This document shows positions 52,895 through 63,045 of a DNA stretch of 64,000 bases, in pieces (position 1 is the first letter of the stretch; the number at the start of each line of letters is the position of its first letter). A program made the translations under genes and the position numbers. The notes beneath the pieces were generated by a model. The model was not told where the DNA came from, ran no database searches, and worked only from the letters and a program-made list of their open reading frames with translations. The stretch is from Parabacteroides merdae ATCC 43184. GTDB lineage: Bacteria > Bacteroidota > Bacteroidia > Bacteroidales > Tannerellaceae. The stretch is taken from NCBI RefSeq assembly GCF_025151215.1, contig NZ_CP102286.1, positions 930,001-994,000 on the forward strand. Reading direction: 5' to 3'.

Positions 52895-54295
52895 ATGAAG
52901 AAGAGCAAGCAGGCTGGAAAATACATATTATCGGATTTTATATCGGCTTCGGTAGCGTGGTTGCTATTCAATATCCTTCGCTATGAGGTGTTCGCCATCG
53001 ATGAGGGAGCAGATAGTCTGCTTGATTATTTGCAATATCCGGGTGTGCTTGGCGGCCAGGTAGTCATTCCTCTTTTCTGGCTGGTGCTTTATTATTTTTC
53101 GGGATATTATAACAAGCCGTTCGGGAAGTCCTGCCTCACCGAACTTTTCTCGACATTCATTACCGTGCTGATCGGGACGGTTTTCGTCTTTTTTGCATTG
53201 CTGCTCGACGATATTCCCCGTTCGATCGATATCTATTATAAACTGTTCTTCGGAATGTTCGGATTGCAGTTTTTCATAACCTATATCCCGCGTCTGCTGA
53301 TTACGCAAAGCGGGATGAGGAAGATAAAGAACCGGGAGTGGGCGATGAAGGTGCTGATTATCGGTGCGGGAGGGAAGGCTGTCCGCATCGCCCACGATTT
53401 GTATCGCCTGGGCTATGATATTTGCGGCTTTGTCTCGGAAGACGAGAGGACGCCGGTCAAGGCCGACCGGAATCAGGTGCTGGGGACGGTGGAAGATATT
53501 CCGGTCTTGATGGAAAAAGAGAATGTGGATGAAATCGTTTTAGCTGTCGAGTCGAAGAATAATAAGGCGCTTTTAGGAATCCTCTATTCGCTCTACCGGT
53601 ATAAACGTCCGATAAAGGTGTTGGCGGACCGGTTCAATATGCTTTCGAAAATACAGCTTCGGACGATACGGGGAATCCCGTTGGTCGATGTGACGGATAA
53701 CAACTTTTCACCGGCCGAACAGAACATAAAGCTTTTTCTGGATAAAGTCTGTTCTGTCGTTGCACTGCTGTTGCTCTCTCCCTTATTCGCCTATATCGCA
53801 TGGCGGGTGAAGAAGGATTCTCCGGGGCCCGTGTTTTTCCGCCAGGAGCGGATCGGTTATCTCGGACAGCCGTTTTGGATGTACAAGTTCCGCACCATGT
53901 ATGTCAATGCCGAAGAGAACGGCCCGTCGCTTTCGTCGGAAGACGACCTGCGTGTAACGCCGTTCGGACGTATCATGCGGAAATACCGGTTGGACGAATT
54001 GCCGCAGTTCTGGAACGTGCTGAAAGGGGATATGTCGCTGGTCGGACCGCGCCCCGAACGGAAATATTTTATCGACGAGATCGTGAAAACGGCTCCCTAC
54101 TACTATCTGTTGCACAATGTCCGTCCGGGCATTACCTCGTTGGGGATGGTGAAGTACGGCTATGCGGCAAGTGTGGACAAAATGGTGGAGCGTATGGAAT
54201 ATGATATATTATATTACGAAAATATGTCGCTGACACTGGATCTGACAATTCTGATCTATACAGTTAAAACAGTAATTACTGGTAAAGGCGTTTGA
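52895..54295 (+). CDS. Polyprenyl glycosylphosphotransferase
   Basis: 466-aa membrane enzyme that starts surface polysaccharide synthesis by moving a sugar-1-phosphate onto undecaprenyl phosphate. There are four or five N-terminal TM segments (about 10-110), then a CoA-binding-like Rossmann part (VLIIGAGGKAVRIAHDLYRLG). A TM re-entrant near 285-305 precedes the catalytic bacterial sugar transferase domain with PVFFRQERIGYLG, YKFRTM, KYRLDELPQFWNVLKGDMSLVGPRPER. This is the WcaJ/WbaP type. Sugar specificity is unknown and no glycosyltransferase cluster is nearby; it sits instead in an operon with tsaC. Confidence 0.88.
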   Translation: MKKSKQAGKYILSDFISASVAWLLFNILRYEVFAIDEGADSLLDYLQYPGVLGGQVVIPLFWLVLYYFSGYYNKPFGKSCLTELFSTFITVLIGTVFVFFALLLDDIPRSIDIYYKLFFGMFGLQFFITYIPRLLITQSGMRKIKNREWAMKVLIIGAGGKAVRIAHDLYRLGYDICGFVSEDERTPVKADRNQVLGTVEDIPVLMEKENVDEIVLAVESKNNKALLGILYSLYRYKRPIKVLADRFNMLSKIQLRTIRGIPLVDVTDNNFSPAEQNIKLFLDKVCSVVALLLLSPLFAYIAWRVKKDSPGPVFFRQERIGYLGQPFWMYKFRTMYVNAEENGPSLSSEDDLRVTPFGRIMRKYRLDELPQFWNVLKGDMSLVGPRPERKYFIDEIVKTAPYYYLLHNVRPGITSLGMVKYGYAASVDKMVERMEYDILYYENMSLTLDLTILIYTVKTVITGKGV

Positions 54296-54328
54296 GGAAT
54301 TAAGAATTAAAAAATAGAGGTGTTGATT

Positions 54329-56137
54329 ATGAAGGATAATTTTCAATTTTCAATTTTCAATTTTCAACTTTTCTATCGGTTCCTGTTATGGCGGGACAAG
54401 CATATAAAAGAGAAGCATTTCATATTGATCGTCAGTTTTCTGGTCGGTATTTGTACGGCAGCAGCAGCTATTGTCCTGAAGTCGATCATTCATTTTATAC
54501 AACATCTTCTGACCGGCAATTTTAATCAGGATGGGGCGAATTACCTGTATCTGCTTTATCCGGTGATCGGTATCCTGCTTGCCGGTTTGTTTGTAAAATA
54601 TATCGTACGGGATGATATCAGCCACGGGGTGACGAAGATACTCTATGCCATTTCCCAGCGGAAGAGCCGCATCAAGCCTCATAATGCTTGGACTTCCATT
54701 GTCGCCAGTTCCGTCACCATCGGTTTCGGCGGATCGGTCGGGGCAGAGGCACCTATTGTGTTGACAGGGGCTGCGATCGGATCCAACTTGGGCCGTCTGT
54801 TCCGCATGGAGCAAAAGACTTTGATGTTGCTGGTCGGCTGTGGGGCTGCCGGGGCGATTGCCGGTATATTCAAAGCTCCGATTGCTGGGGTGGTGTTTGT
54901 GGTGGAAGTGCTGTTGTTGGACCTGACGATGACGTCGGTACTTCCTTTGCTTATCACTTCGGTGACGGCTGCGACTGTTTCCTATATTTTTACGGGTACG
55001 GAAGCAATGTTTCCGTTTTCCCAGACCGAAGCGTTTGTGATCGAGCGTATTCCTTATGTGCTGTTACTAGGTGTTTTCTGTGGTTTGGTGTCTCTCTATT
55101 TTACCAAAGTCATGAACCGGGTCGAGGGGATGTACCGGAACTTGAATAATTACTGGAAGAAATTCGTCGTTGGGGGGATCATGCTGAGTGTGCTGATCTT
55201 CATATTTCCTCCGCTCTATGGTGAAGGTTATGATACGATTTCGTCTTTGTTGAACGGGCAGTTCTCCCATATAATGGATAAGAGTATGTTCTATAGTCTG
55301 AACGATACCTATTGGGGATTGCAGATATTCCTTACGCTGATCTTGTTGTTTAAGGTTTTTGCTTCGAGCGCGACGAATGCTGGAGGCGGTTGTGGTGGTA
55401 TATTTGCTCCCAGTTTGTATTTAGGATGCATTGCCGGATTCGTGTTTGCGCATGCGTCCAACTATTTTCCCTTTACGATGTATCTGTCGGAGAAGAACTT
55501 CGCCTTGTTGGGAATGGCGGGTATCATGTCCGGTGTCATGCATGCGCCGCTGACCGGTGTCTTCCTAATTGCCGAGCTGACCGGCGGGTATGCTCTTTTC
55601 CTTCCACTGATGATCGTATCTGTGAGCTCCTATATCACGATCAAGATGTTTCTTCCACACAGTATCTATTCGATGCGTCTGGCCCAGAAAGGGGAGTTGC
55701 TTACCCATCATAAAGACCGTGCCGTGTTGACGTTGCTGAATACCGACAGTGTGATCGAGCGCGACTTCCTGACTGTCTCTCCCGAAATGTCCTTGGGAGA
55801 TATGGTGAAGGTGATTGCCAAGAGCGGGCGAAATATGTTCCCCGTTATCGACGAACGGGGTATCCTGTTGGGGCTTGTTCTGTTGGACAATATCCGGAAC
55901 ATTATGTTCCGCCCTGAGTTATATAATCGGTTTCACGTCTCCAAGTTCATGGTTTCGGCACCTGCCAAGATCCAGGTAGGGACGCCGATGGAACAGATCA
56001 TGCGTATCTTTGACGATACGAAGGCCTGGAACCTGCCGGTTGTAGACGAGGAAGGACGGTATATCGGCTTTATGTCCAAATCGAAAATATTTAATTCATA
56101 CCGCGAAGTGCTGGTTGAAAACTTTTCAGGAGATTAA
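54329..56137 (+). CDS. ClC-family chloride channel/transporter with CBS domains
   Basis: 602-aa membrane protein of the ClC family (Cl- channel or Cl-/H+ antiporter). Selectivity-filter regions are readable: GGSVGAEAPIV (in place of GREGP), GAAGAIAGIFKAP, and GGGCGGIFAPSLYLG. Two CBS domains occupy the last 125 residues (VSPEMSLGDMVKVI; VGTPMEQIMRIFDDTKAWNLPV) and may sense nucleotides. The start is ATG 54329; a GTG at 54320 is also possible. Residues 3-15 (NFQFSIFNFQLFY) are encoded by a TTTTCAA intergenic-type repeat. Its stop is 3 bases from fmt. Confidence 0.9.
   Translation: MKDNFQFSIFNFQLFYRFLLWRDKHIKEKHFILIVSFLVGICTAAAAIVLKSIIHFIQHLLTGNFNQDGANYLYLLYPVIGILLAGLFVKYIVRDDISHGVTKILYAISQRKSRIKPHNAWTSIVASSVTIGFGGSVGAEAPIVLTGAAIGSNLGRLFRMEQKTLMLLVGCGAAGAIAGIFKAPIAGVVFVVEVLLLDLTMTSVLPLLITSVTAATVSYIFTGTEAMFPFSQTEAFVIERIPYVLLLGVFCGLVSLYFTKVMNRVEGMYRNLNNYWKKFVVGGIMLSVLIFIFPPLYGEGYDTISSLLNGQFSHIMDKSMFYSLNDTYWGLQIFLTLILLFKVFASSATNAGGGCGGIFAPSLYLGCIAGFVFAHASNYFPFTMYLSEKNFALLGMAGIMSGVMHAPLTGVFLIAELTGGYALFLPLMIVSVSSYITIKMFLPHSIYSMRLAQKGELLTHHKDRAVLTLLNTDSVIERDFLTVSPEMSLGDMVKVIAKSGRNMFPVIDERGILLGLVLLDNIRNIMFRPELYNRFHVSKFMVSAPAKIQVGTPMEQIMRIFDDTKAWNLPVVDEEGRYIGFMSKSKIFNSYREVLVENFSGD
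54340..54372. repeat. TTTTCAA repeat inside the ClC start region
   Basis: Four to five 7-nt TTTTCAA units in a row, the kind of A+T repeat seen elsewhere in intergenic DNA here, but read as codons 5-14 of the ClC gene. Confidence 0.75.
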
Positions 56138-56140
56138 AAA

Positions 56141-57115
56141 ATGAAGAAAGAAGATTTACGAATCGTTTATATGGGCACTCCCGATTTTGCGGTGGAGAGC
56201 CTGCGTGCCTTGGTTGAAGGCGGATACAATATAGTAGGGGTGATTACGATGCCGGACAAACCGGTCGGCCGTCATGGCAGTGTCTTACAGGCAAGCCCGG
56301 TGAAGCAATATGCCCTGTCGAAGGGATTACCGGTACTCCAGCCCGAAAAGTTGAAAGATGAGGCTTTTCTTTCCGAGCTGCGGGCTTTGAAAGCGGACTT
56401 GCAGATCGTCGTCGCTTTCCGTATGCTGCCGGAGGTTGTCTGGGATATGCCGCGTCTGGGAACGTTTAACCTCCATGCCTCTTTGCTTCCCCAATACAGG
56501 GGGGCAGCTCCTATCAACTGGGCGGTGATCAACGGAGATACGGAAACCGGTGCGACCACCTTTTTCCTGACTCACGAGATCGACACAGGTAAGATCATCC
56601 GCCAGAAGCATTTGCCTATAGCCGATACGGATGATGTGGGGATCGTCCATGACGGCTTGATGACGATGGGAGCCGGGCTAGTACTGGAAACCGTCGATTT
56701 GTTGTTGGAAGGAAAAACAGATGCCGTTCCTCAGGAAGAATTTTATAAAGATCCTTCCGAACTCCGTCCTGCTCCGAAGATTTTCAAAGAAACTTGCCGT
56801 ATCGACTGGCTTCAGCCGGTGAAAAGGGTTTATGACTTCATCCGCGGCCTGTCTCCTTATCCGGCTGCCTGGACTGAAATCGTTTCTCCGGAGGGCGTGC
56901 GCACCGCGCTGAAAATCTATCAGGCAGAGAAGCGCCCTGCCGCACATGAACTTCCCGTCGGAACCATCCGGACCGACCGTAAAAGCTATATCGATATCGC
57001 GGTGGAAGACGGCTATCTGCGCCTGCTGTCGGTTCAGTTGGCAGGTAAGAAACGTTTGCCTGTTACGGACTTTCTGAACGGGTTCAAGCAGATAGGAGAA
57101 TATAAAGTCGATTGA
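56141..57115 (+). CDS. fmt: Methionyl-tRNA formyltransferase
   Basis: 324-aa enzyme that formylates initiator Met-tRNA using 10-formyl-THF. The N-terminal Rossmann half starts VYMGTPDFAVESLRALVEGGY; formyl-THF/catalytic residues lie in HASLLPQYRGAAPINWAV (Asn/His/Asp triad region) and TFFLTHEIDTG. The C-terminal tRNA-binding OB fold has FIRGLSPYPAAWT. It ends an apparent tsaC-glycosyltransferase-ClC-fmt run with gaps of 2, 33 and 3 bases. Confidence 0.95.
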   Translation: MKKEDLRIVYMGTPDFAVESLRALVEGGYNIVGVITMPDKPVGRHGSVLQASPVKQYALSKGLPVLQPEKLKDEAFLSELRALKADLQIVVAFRMLPEVVWDMPRLGTFNLHASLLPQYRGAAPINWAVINGDTETGATTFFLTHEIDTGKIIRQKHLPIADTDDVGIVHDGLMTMGAGLVLETVDLLLEGKTDAVPQEEFYKDPSELRPAPKIFKETCRIDWLQPVKRVYDFIRGLSPYPAAWTEIVSPEGVRTALKIYQAEKRPAAHELPVGTIRTDRKSYIDIAVEDGYLRLLSVQLAGKKRLPVTDFLNGFKQIGEYKVD

Positions 57116-57122
57116 TAAAAGA

Positions 57123-57210
57123 AGGGAGATGTGTCGAAAGCCCCTTTGTTCCCGCGCTTGACGGCTATGCCCTCAATGTGGGAACAAAGGGGCTTTCGAC
57201 ACATCTCCCT
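57123..57210. repeat. Perfect 31-bp inverted repeat (88-nt hairpin)
   Basis: Arms 57123-57153 and 57180-57210 are exactly complementary; the loop is 26 nt. It lies between the convergent fmt and RND pump genes, without a clear T run on either side. It is longer and more perfect than any terminator here. Confidence 0.9.
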
Positions 57211-57236
57211 ATGTTCGGTGTTACCTGTATCCCGGC

Positions 57237-60200
57237 TTATTTCTGTTTCCGGCTGAATTTGTCCAATACCTTTTCCTGGAATAACTGCATCAACTCGTAG
57301 AAGCCGGGGATAAACATCGTTGCAAAAATGGTGTTTACCGCCATGCCGAATACGACTGCCGCTCCTAAGGATAGACGGCTTCTCGCTCCGGCTCCTGTTG
57401 CAAACAGCAGAGGCATCACCCCTAAGACGAATGCGAATGAAGTCATCAGGATCGGACGCAGACGGATATGGCCGGCTTCGAGTGCGGATTCGCGTATCGG
57501 ATTGCCGGCCTTATGGTAGTCACGGGCAAATTCGACAATCAGGATGCCGTTCTTCGCAGAGAGGGCGATCAGCAGGATGATACCGATTTGTGTATAGATG
57601 CTGACCGGCACGCCCATGACGAAACAACCCAAAATGGCCCCTAACAGGGCGATCGGAAGTCCCATGATGGCGGCGATCGGGCTTGTCCAACTTTCATACT
57701 GGGCCGAAAGAACCAGGAAGGCGACCAAAAGAGCCATTGCAAAGACGAGCATGGTGGTGGAGCCTGCTTTCGTTTCCTGGTAAGCGACGGATGTCCATTC
57801 ATATCCGAAATTATTGCCTAACTGCTCTTGTACGAGCTCTTCCATAGCCTGGATCGCTTCACCGGAGCTATATTTCGGATTGGCTATGCAGGTGATGGAT
57901 GCCGACTTATACATATTATACAGGTTGATCTGATCCAGTCCCAACTGCTCCTTCACCTCTGTAAAAGCGGAGAAAGGAACCATTTTGCCGGAATTGTTTT
58001 CGAGACTCAGGTGCAACACATCGTCTATAACTTTTTGAGCTTGGTCGTTGGCCTCGATCTTTACCTGGTAGATACGCCCGAATTCGACGAAGTCGTTTAC
58101 ATAGGCGGCTCCCATATAGTAGCTTAGAGTCGCAAAAACCTGGTTGAGCTGCAGGCCGAGCAATTGCACCTTGTCGCGGTCGATAGCCAGGTTATACTGG
58201 GGGACGTTGGCTTGGTACATGCTCGAAAGGCTGAGCAATTGCGGCTTGCTCCGGTACGTGGCTTGCAGTGTTTCGATAGCATGCTGCATCTCCGTCGGGA
58301 CCAGATTATTACGGTCTTCCAATTGGAGTTGCAGGCCTCCCGAAGCTCCCAATCCGGGGATTGCAGGGGGGACCATTGCGAATATCTGTGCTTCCTGGAT
58401 GCCGTAGGCTTCGCGGTTGAAACGGTTTACGACAGCCGAGGCGGTATGTTCTTTGCCTTTTCGTTCGTTCCAGTTTTTCAGGATCACGAAATAGGTCCCT
58501 GCGTTCGAGAGTTCGCCGCCACCCATGATAGAGAAACCGTTTACTCCGATATAGGTCTTGATTTCAGGATAGCTGTCGAGGATCTTGTCGATCTGCTTTC
58601 CGACTGCTTCCGTACGGTTCAGGCTGGCTGCCGGCGGGAGCTGGGTGGATATCAGGAAATAACCGTCATCCTCTTCCGGGATGAAAGTGGTCGGCCAACG
58701 CATAAACATGACGATGGCAATGGCCGTTATGATCCCGAATATCACCATCGTGACAAACGGGTTCTTCAGCATGCGGCCGACGATGTCGTCATATATTTTC
58801 TGGGTTTTGCCGAACACCTTGTTGAAGGCTTTGAATACAAAGAATTTCGGTTCTTTGTTCGCTTGCAGGAACAGGGCGCACAGGGCCGGCGTAAGCGTCA
58901 GCGAGTTGAACCCGCTTAAGACGGTGGCGGCAGCGATTGTCAGGGCAAATTGTTTGTATAATTGGCCGGAGATACCGCTGATGAAGGTCGTCGGGATAAA
59001 GACCGCCAGCAATACCAGCACGACGCCTACGATCGGGCCGACAATTTCACCCATAGCTTCGGTCACGGCTTCACGGGCGGTATATTTCCCCGTATCCATC
59101 AGCCGCGACGAGTTTTCCACCACCACGATCGCATCATCCACCACGATCGCGATGGCCAGGATCAACCCGAACAAGGTCAACGTATTGATCGAGAATCCTA
59201 AGGCCGACATGACCGCCAGTGTTCCGATCAGGGAGACGGGGATGGTGATGCAGGGGATGATAACGGCACGGAAATTCTGGAGGAACAGGAAGATAACCAG
59301 TATGACGAGGGCTGTCGTCTCCAGGAAAGTGACGAGCACTTCGTCGATGGAGGCATTGATTACCTGTGTCGTGTCCAGTGTCACATCATAGACGACGCCT
59401 TCCGGGAGGTTGCCTGCCAACTGTTCCATTTTGGCCCGTACCCCTTTGGCCACTTCCAGCGAATTGGAACCGGGGAGTTGGTAAATGGCTATGGCGGCAC
59501 TCGGCTGTCCTTTCAGTTTGGAGGTGACATTGTAGGAAGAACTGCCTAATTCGATACGGGCGACATCTTTCAAGCGGAGTATCTTGCCGCCCTCTTCCGT
59601 ACGGAGGATGATGTTCCCGAATTCTTCCGGAGTCGTCAAACGGCCTTTTACCGTCAGTGTGTATTGGAACGGATTGTCGGCTTTGGCTATCGGTTGCCCG
59701 ACGTAACCGGCCGAAACCTGTGTGTTCTGTGTCGAGATCGCCTGGAAGATCATATCCGGCGTGAGGTTGCGGATGCGCATGGCGTTCGGATCGAGCCATA
59801 TACGCATGCTGTAGCTTCCGGCTCCCATGACACTGACGGAGCCGACACCCGGCAGACGCGTCAGTTCGTCCGTCATGTTGAGGCTGGCGTAGTTGCTCAG
59901 GTACAGCCCGCTGTAAGTGGAGTCACGGGAGCTTAGCGTCAGCATCATAACGATGTTGGACGATTGCTTCTTGGTGGTGATGCCTTGTACGATCACGGCT
60001 TCCGGCAGACTGCTTTGTGCAATGCTGACACGGTTCTGCACCATGACGGTCGCCATGTCGATATCCGTACCGACAGCGAACGTGATGGTCAGTGAATAGG
60101 CTCCGGAACTGGATGAATTGGAACTCATATAAAGCATGCCGTCTACACCGTTTACCTGTTGTTCGATGGGCAATCCTACGGTCTGCGCTACTGTTTCCGC

Positions 60201-60359
60201 ATCCGCACCTGGGTAGAAAGCCGATACCTGTACGGTCGGCGGCGTGATTTCCGGATATTGCGCGATGGGAAGTATGTGTAGCGTGACCAATCCGGCTACC
60301 ACCAGGATCAGGGCGAGGACGGTAGCGAATATCGGTCTGTTTATGAAGAATTTTACCAT
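57237..60359 (-). CDS. RND efflux pump, inner-membrane subunit (AcrB/HAE1 type)
   Basis: 1040-aa proton-driven drug exporter with 12 TM segments and two large periplasmic loops. It begins [20 protein letters not shown] as in AcrB. The proton-relay Asp pair is in [12 protein letters not shown] (TM4), and the relay Lys in [16 protein letters not shown] (TM10). Periplasmic porter motifs such as [18 protein letters not shown] are typical. It is the last gene of a three-gene operon (outer-membrane factor, adaptor, pump), 6 bases after the adaptor. Substrates unknown; no adjacent regulator gene was seen. Confidence 0.95.
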   Translation of the reverse strand: MVKFFINRPIFATVLALILVVAGLVTLHILPIAQYPEITPPTVQVSAFYPGADAETVAQTVGLPIEQQVNGVDGMLYMSSNSSSSGAYSLTITFAVGTDIDMATVMVQNRVSIAQSSLPEAVIVQGITTKKQSSNIVMMLTLSSRDSTYSGLYLSNYASLNMTDELTRLPGVGSVSVMGAGSYSMRIWLDPNAMRIRNLTPDMIFQAISTQNTQVSAGYVGQPIAKADNPFQYTLTVKGRLTTPEEFGNIILRTEEGGKILRLKDVARIELGSSSYNVTSKLKGQPSAAIAIYQLPGSNSLEVAKGVRAKMEQLAGNLPEGVVYDVTLDTTQVINASIDEVLVTFLETTALVILVIFLFLQNFRAVIIPCITIPVSLIGTLAVMSALGFSINTLTLFGLILAIAIVVDDAIVVVENSSRLMDTGKYTAREAVTEAMGEIVGPIVGVVLVLLAVFIPTTFISGISGQLYKQFALTIAAATVLSGFNSLTLTPALCALFLQANKEPKFFVFKAFNKVFGKTQKIYDDIVGRMLKNPFVTMVIFGIITAIAIVMFMRWPTTFIPEEDDGYFLISTQLPPAASLNRTEAVGKQIDKILDSYPEIKTYIGVNGFSIMGGGELSNAGTYFVILKNWNERKGKEHTASAVVNRFNREAYGIQEAQIFAMVPPAIPGLGASGGLQLQLEDRNNLVPTEMQHAIETLQATYRSKPQLLSLSSMYQANVPQYNLAIDRDKVQLLGLQLNQVFATLSYYMGAAYVNDFVEFGRIYQVKIEANDQAQKVIDDVLHLSLENNSGKMVPFSAFTEVKEQLGLDQINLYNMYKSASITCIANPKYSSGEAIQAMEELVQEQLGNNFGYEWTSVAYQETKAGSTTMLVFAMALLVAFLVLSAQYESWTSPIAAIMGLPIALLGAILGCFVMGVPVSIYTQIGIILLIALSAKNGILIVEFARDYHKAGNPIRESALEAGHIRLRPILMTSFAFVLGVMPLLFATGAGARSRLSLGAAVVFGMAVNTIFATMFIPGFYELMQLFQEKVLDKFSRKQK

Positions 60360-60365
60360 AGCTTT

Positions 60366-61481
60366 TTATTTTATAGGCTTAATACTCATACCGTCTCTGA
60401 CTTTCAGCAGGGCGGTTGTCACATACCGTTCGTCGGGGCGGATACCGCTGATGACCTGCCGGAGCGTATCGTCCACCAACTGCCCGGGTTCGATGTGGCG
60501 GTAGCGCACGATGTTCGAGTCGTTCACTATATAGAGGAATTTTCCCAACTGGTCGGTCCCGATAGAGGCGTCGCGCACGAGGACAGCGTCTTTCTGTTCG
60601 CTGTAGGGCAAGGTGATTGTAACATACAGCCCGCTTTTCAATTCGCCGTCTTTATTTTCGAGATTGGCGCGGACGTTCAGCGTACCGGTCGACAGGTCGA
60701 CGTTGGGAGAGAGGTAGTCGAGTGTCCCGGTATAACTTTGCCGTCCGTCCTGTCCGAGGCGTATGGAAACATGGGTAGGCATCTTGACGTTCGGATCGTT
60801 CTGGTCGGCAATCATTTTCATCCGCATGAACTGGTTGTCTTCGATATTGAAGTTGGCGTACATGATGTCGTCTTTGTATAATGTAGCCAATGTGACGGGT
60901 TGGACAGCGCCGTTGATATAGTTGCCCACATCATAGCTTGCACGGGTGACACGCCCGTCGTAGGGAGCCCGGATGTAGCAATAGCCCAAGTTGGTCCGGG
61001 CTGTTTTCAAAGCAGCTTCGGCATTATGCACGGATGCCTCCATTTCCGCTGCGGTCGATTCGGCCTGCAAGACCTGTATTTGGCTGACAGCCCCGCTTTT
61101 GGCTGCTTCTTTCATGCGTTCGTAGTTGCTGCGGGCATATTCGACCTGGGCCTTTGCCGTGTTTAGCGCGGCTTCCGCCTGGGTGACATTATTTTGGTAC
61201 ACTTCCGGTTCGATCACGAATATCAGGTCGCCTTTCTTCACTTTGGCGCCCGGCACGAGTTGCGAGGATTGCAGATATCCGTTCACGCGTGCTACCAGGT
61301 TGACCATGCGGTCGGAACTCAAATAGCCCGGATAGTCTTTTGTCAGCGTGATATCTCGCACGACCGGCATCGCGACGCTTATGGAAGGAGCCGGCATCTC
61401 CGTCTGGTGACTTTTCTCTTTACATCCGGCAAGCAGGACGATGGACAATCCCATCATCCCTATTTTAATAGCAGTCTTCAT
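60366..61481 (-). CDS. RND efflux periplasmic adaptor (AcrA-like lipoprotein)
   Basis: 371-aa membrane-fusion protein joining pump and outer-membrane channel. Lipoprotein signal with lipobox Cys20 (LLAGC). Biotinyl-lipoyl half-motif (GYLQSSQLVPGAKVKKGDLIFVIEP), a coiled-coil hairpin (about 80-145, VTQAEAALNTAKAQVEYARS with NAEAALKTARTN), second lipoyl half RAPYDGRVTRASYDVGNYI, and a beta-barrel domain. It lies between the outer-membrane factor and the pump. Confidence 0.94.
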   Translation of the reverse strand: MKTAIKIGMMGLSIVLLAGCKEKSHQTEMPAPSISVAMPVVRDITLTKDYPGYLSSDRMVNLVARVNGYLQSSQLVPGAKVKKGDLIFVIEPEVYQNNVTQAEAALNTAKAQVEYARSNYERMKEAAKSGAVSQIQVLQAESTAAEMEASVHNAEAALKTARTNLGYCYIRAPYDGRVTRASYDVGNYINGAVQPVTLATLYKDDIMYANFNIEDNQFMRMKMIADQNDPNVKMPTHVSIRLGQDGRQSYTGTLDYLSPNVDLSTGTLNVRANLENKDGELKSGLYVTITLPYSEQKDAVLVRDASIGTDQLGKFLYIVNDSNIVRYRHIEPGQLVDDTLRQVISGIRPDERYVTTALLKVRDGMSIKPIK

Positions 61482-61509
61482 CTCTCTTATTTTTTAATTC
61501 GAATAATTT

Positions 61510-62913
61510 TTAATTCTCAATCTCCCAACCGCTGCCTAAAGCCTGGTAAAGCTGGATCAGGCTCAAGAGGGACGATCCTCTGGCTTGTGTCAGTTCGTTC
61601 TCGTAGGAGAGGAGAGAACGTTGTGCGTCCAGTACATTCTGGAAAGGTGTAAGTCCTTGTTTATAGAGGTCGAGCGAAAGTTCCAACGTTTGTTTCCCTT
61701 GGTTGACGACTTCCCGGAGCGCGACGATCTGCTTGATCGAGTTCTTATAGAAATTCATGGCATTGTCCACTTCCTGGACGGCAGTCAGTACATCCTGGTT
61801 GAATTGCCGGATCGACTCGTCGAGCTGGGCTTTAGCCAGCCGTGTCGCCTGTGCCAACTTCGTTCCCTGGAAGAAGTTCCAGGAGATGGCCGGGGCGATC
61901 TCGTAGGTCAAACTGTTATGGTTTACCAGTTTGTCCAAATCATGAGATGCGAAGCCCACCGATCCTTTGACGAAAACCTTCGGCCACCAGTCTGATTTGG
62001 AGGCGCCGAGCGATGCCGCCCGTGCGTTTACCAGGCGTTCAGCCTCCCGGATGTCCGGCCGGCGTAGTAGCAGGTTTGCGGGAATGCCGATGCCGATTGT
62101 CTCGATGTATTCCGGCAATGGCTTCCGTGTTTCCATGATTTCCCGGACGTCCCAGGGATAAAGTCCCATCAGTACGCCCAAAGCGTTTGTGTACTGGATG
62201 ATTCCAGCTTCCAGCATGGGGAGAGAGGCTTTTGTGTCGTAGTAGACGGATAAGGCCTGTGCGACATCTAATTTTGAGACAAGCCCTGTTTCGTACCTTT
62301 TTTCAGTGATCTTGACGACCGCCTGTTGCGACAGGCAGTTCTTTTTGACCACTTCCACTTCCTGTTGCAGTTCCCGCAAGTTGATGTAGGCGGATGCCAC
62401 TTGGGCGCAAAGGGAGACCATCACGGCGTTGTAGTCCTCTTTGGAGGCTGCAAAGTTCTCCTTTTGGGCCTTTACGCGGTTGCGGATGCTTCCGAATACA
62501 TCGATTTCCCAGTTCATAGACAGGGCGGCATCGCTGTATTGGGTTATTGTCTGCGGCAGGTTGCTTGTATGCCCGCTACTTTGTTGCCGGGTCCAGCCGG
62601 CAGCGAGTCCCAGGGTTGGCGAATAGCTACCTTGTTGTATACGCAGATTGGCTTTTGCCATAGCGATACGGTCTACCGCCATCAGTACGGAGTAGTTCTG
62701 CTTTACGGCTACTTCAATCAGCGAGTCCAGGGTGGGATCATTGAAGTTTTTCCACCACTGGTCGTCTACCGGTAATGTCTGTTGAAAATCACTGTCGTTT
62801 TCCTGCCACGCTTCCGGTAATGCGTGATCCAGGTATTTGTGTTCTTTCTGCGCCGGCAGCGTTATCGGCAGGAACAGGCAGAGCACAGCATAACACCATG
62901 TACGTATGTGCAT
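61510..62913 (-). CDS. RND efflux outer-membrane factor (OprM/NodT type)
   Basis: 467-aa TolC-like channel. I place the start at the ATG at 62913, giving signal peptide MHIRTWCYAVLCLFLPITLPA; the upstream ATG at 62937 adds eight residues and is possible. Two TolC-type repeats are seen, each with long helices rich in Ala/Gln (PTLGLAAGWTRQQSSG; LRRPDIREAERLVNARAASLGASK). It lacks the acylated Cys of many OprM homologues. First gene of the operon, 28 bases before the adaptor. The divergent FKBP gene shares the upstream region. Confidence 0.92.
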   Translation of the reverse strand: MHIRTWCYAVLCLFLPITLPAQKEHKYLDHALPEAWQENDSDFQQTLPVDDQWWKNFNDPTLDSLIEVAVKQNYSVLMAVDRIAMAKANLRIQQGSYSPTLGLAAGWTRQQSSGHTSNLPQTITQYSDAALSMNWEIDVFGSIRNRVKAQKENFAASKEDYNAVMVSLCAQVASAYINLRELQQEVEVVKKNCLSQQAVVKITEKRYETGLVSKLDVAQALSVYYDTKASLPMLEAGIIQYTNALGVLMGLYPWDVREIMETRKPLPEYIETIGIGIPANLLLRRPDIREAERLVNARAASLGASKSDWWPKVFVKGSVGFASHDLDKLVNHNSLTYEIAPAISWNFFQGTKLAQATRLAKAQLDESIRQFNQDVLTAVQEVDNAMNFYKNSIKQIVALREVVNQGKQTLELSLDLYKQGLTPFQNVLDAQRSLLSYENELTQARGSSLLSLIQLYQALGSGWEIEN

Positions 62914-63013
62914 AATTTTTTTGTTTAGATTTAGCAATTAAAGAACAGACTTGCCGTATAATTGTTTGCCTCTTTTTATTTCTTTCTGTTTATTTTATAC
63001 GTGGGATGCTTTG

Positions 63014-63021
63014 TATCTTTG
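63014..63021 (+). promoter_or_regulatory. -7 promoter box of the FKBP gene
   Basis: TATCTTTG, lying inside the longer reading frame that starts at 62962 and so ruling that start out. Confidence 0.7.
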
Positions 63022-63045
63022 CCACGAAATGAAATGAGAATAACA

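Noticed and set aside
57112..57300. 62-codon frame after fmt
   Set aside because: It lies across the 31-bp inverted repeat and has no coding character.
58164..59391. Frames of 236-251 codons on the plus strand
   Set aside because: Antisense shadows of the RND pump gene.
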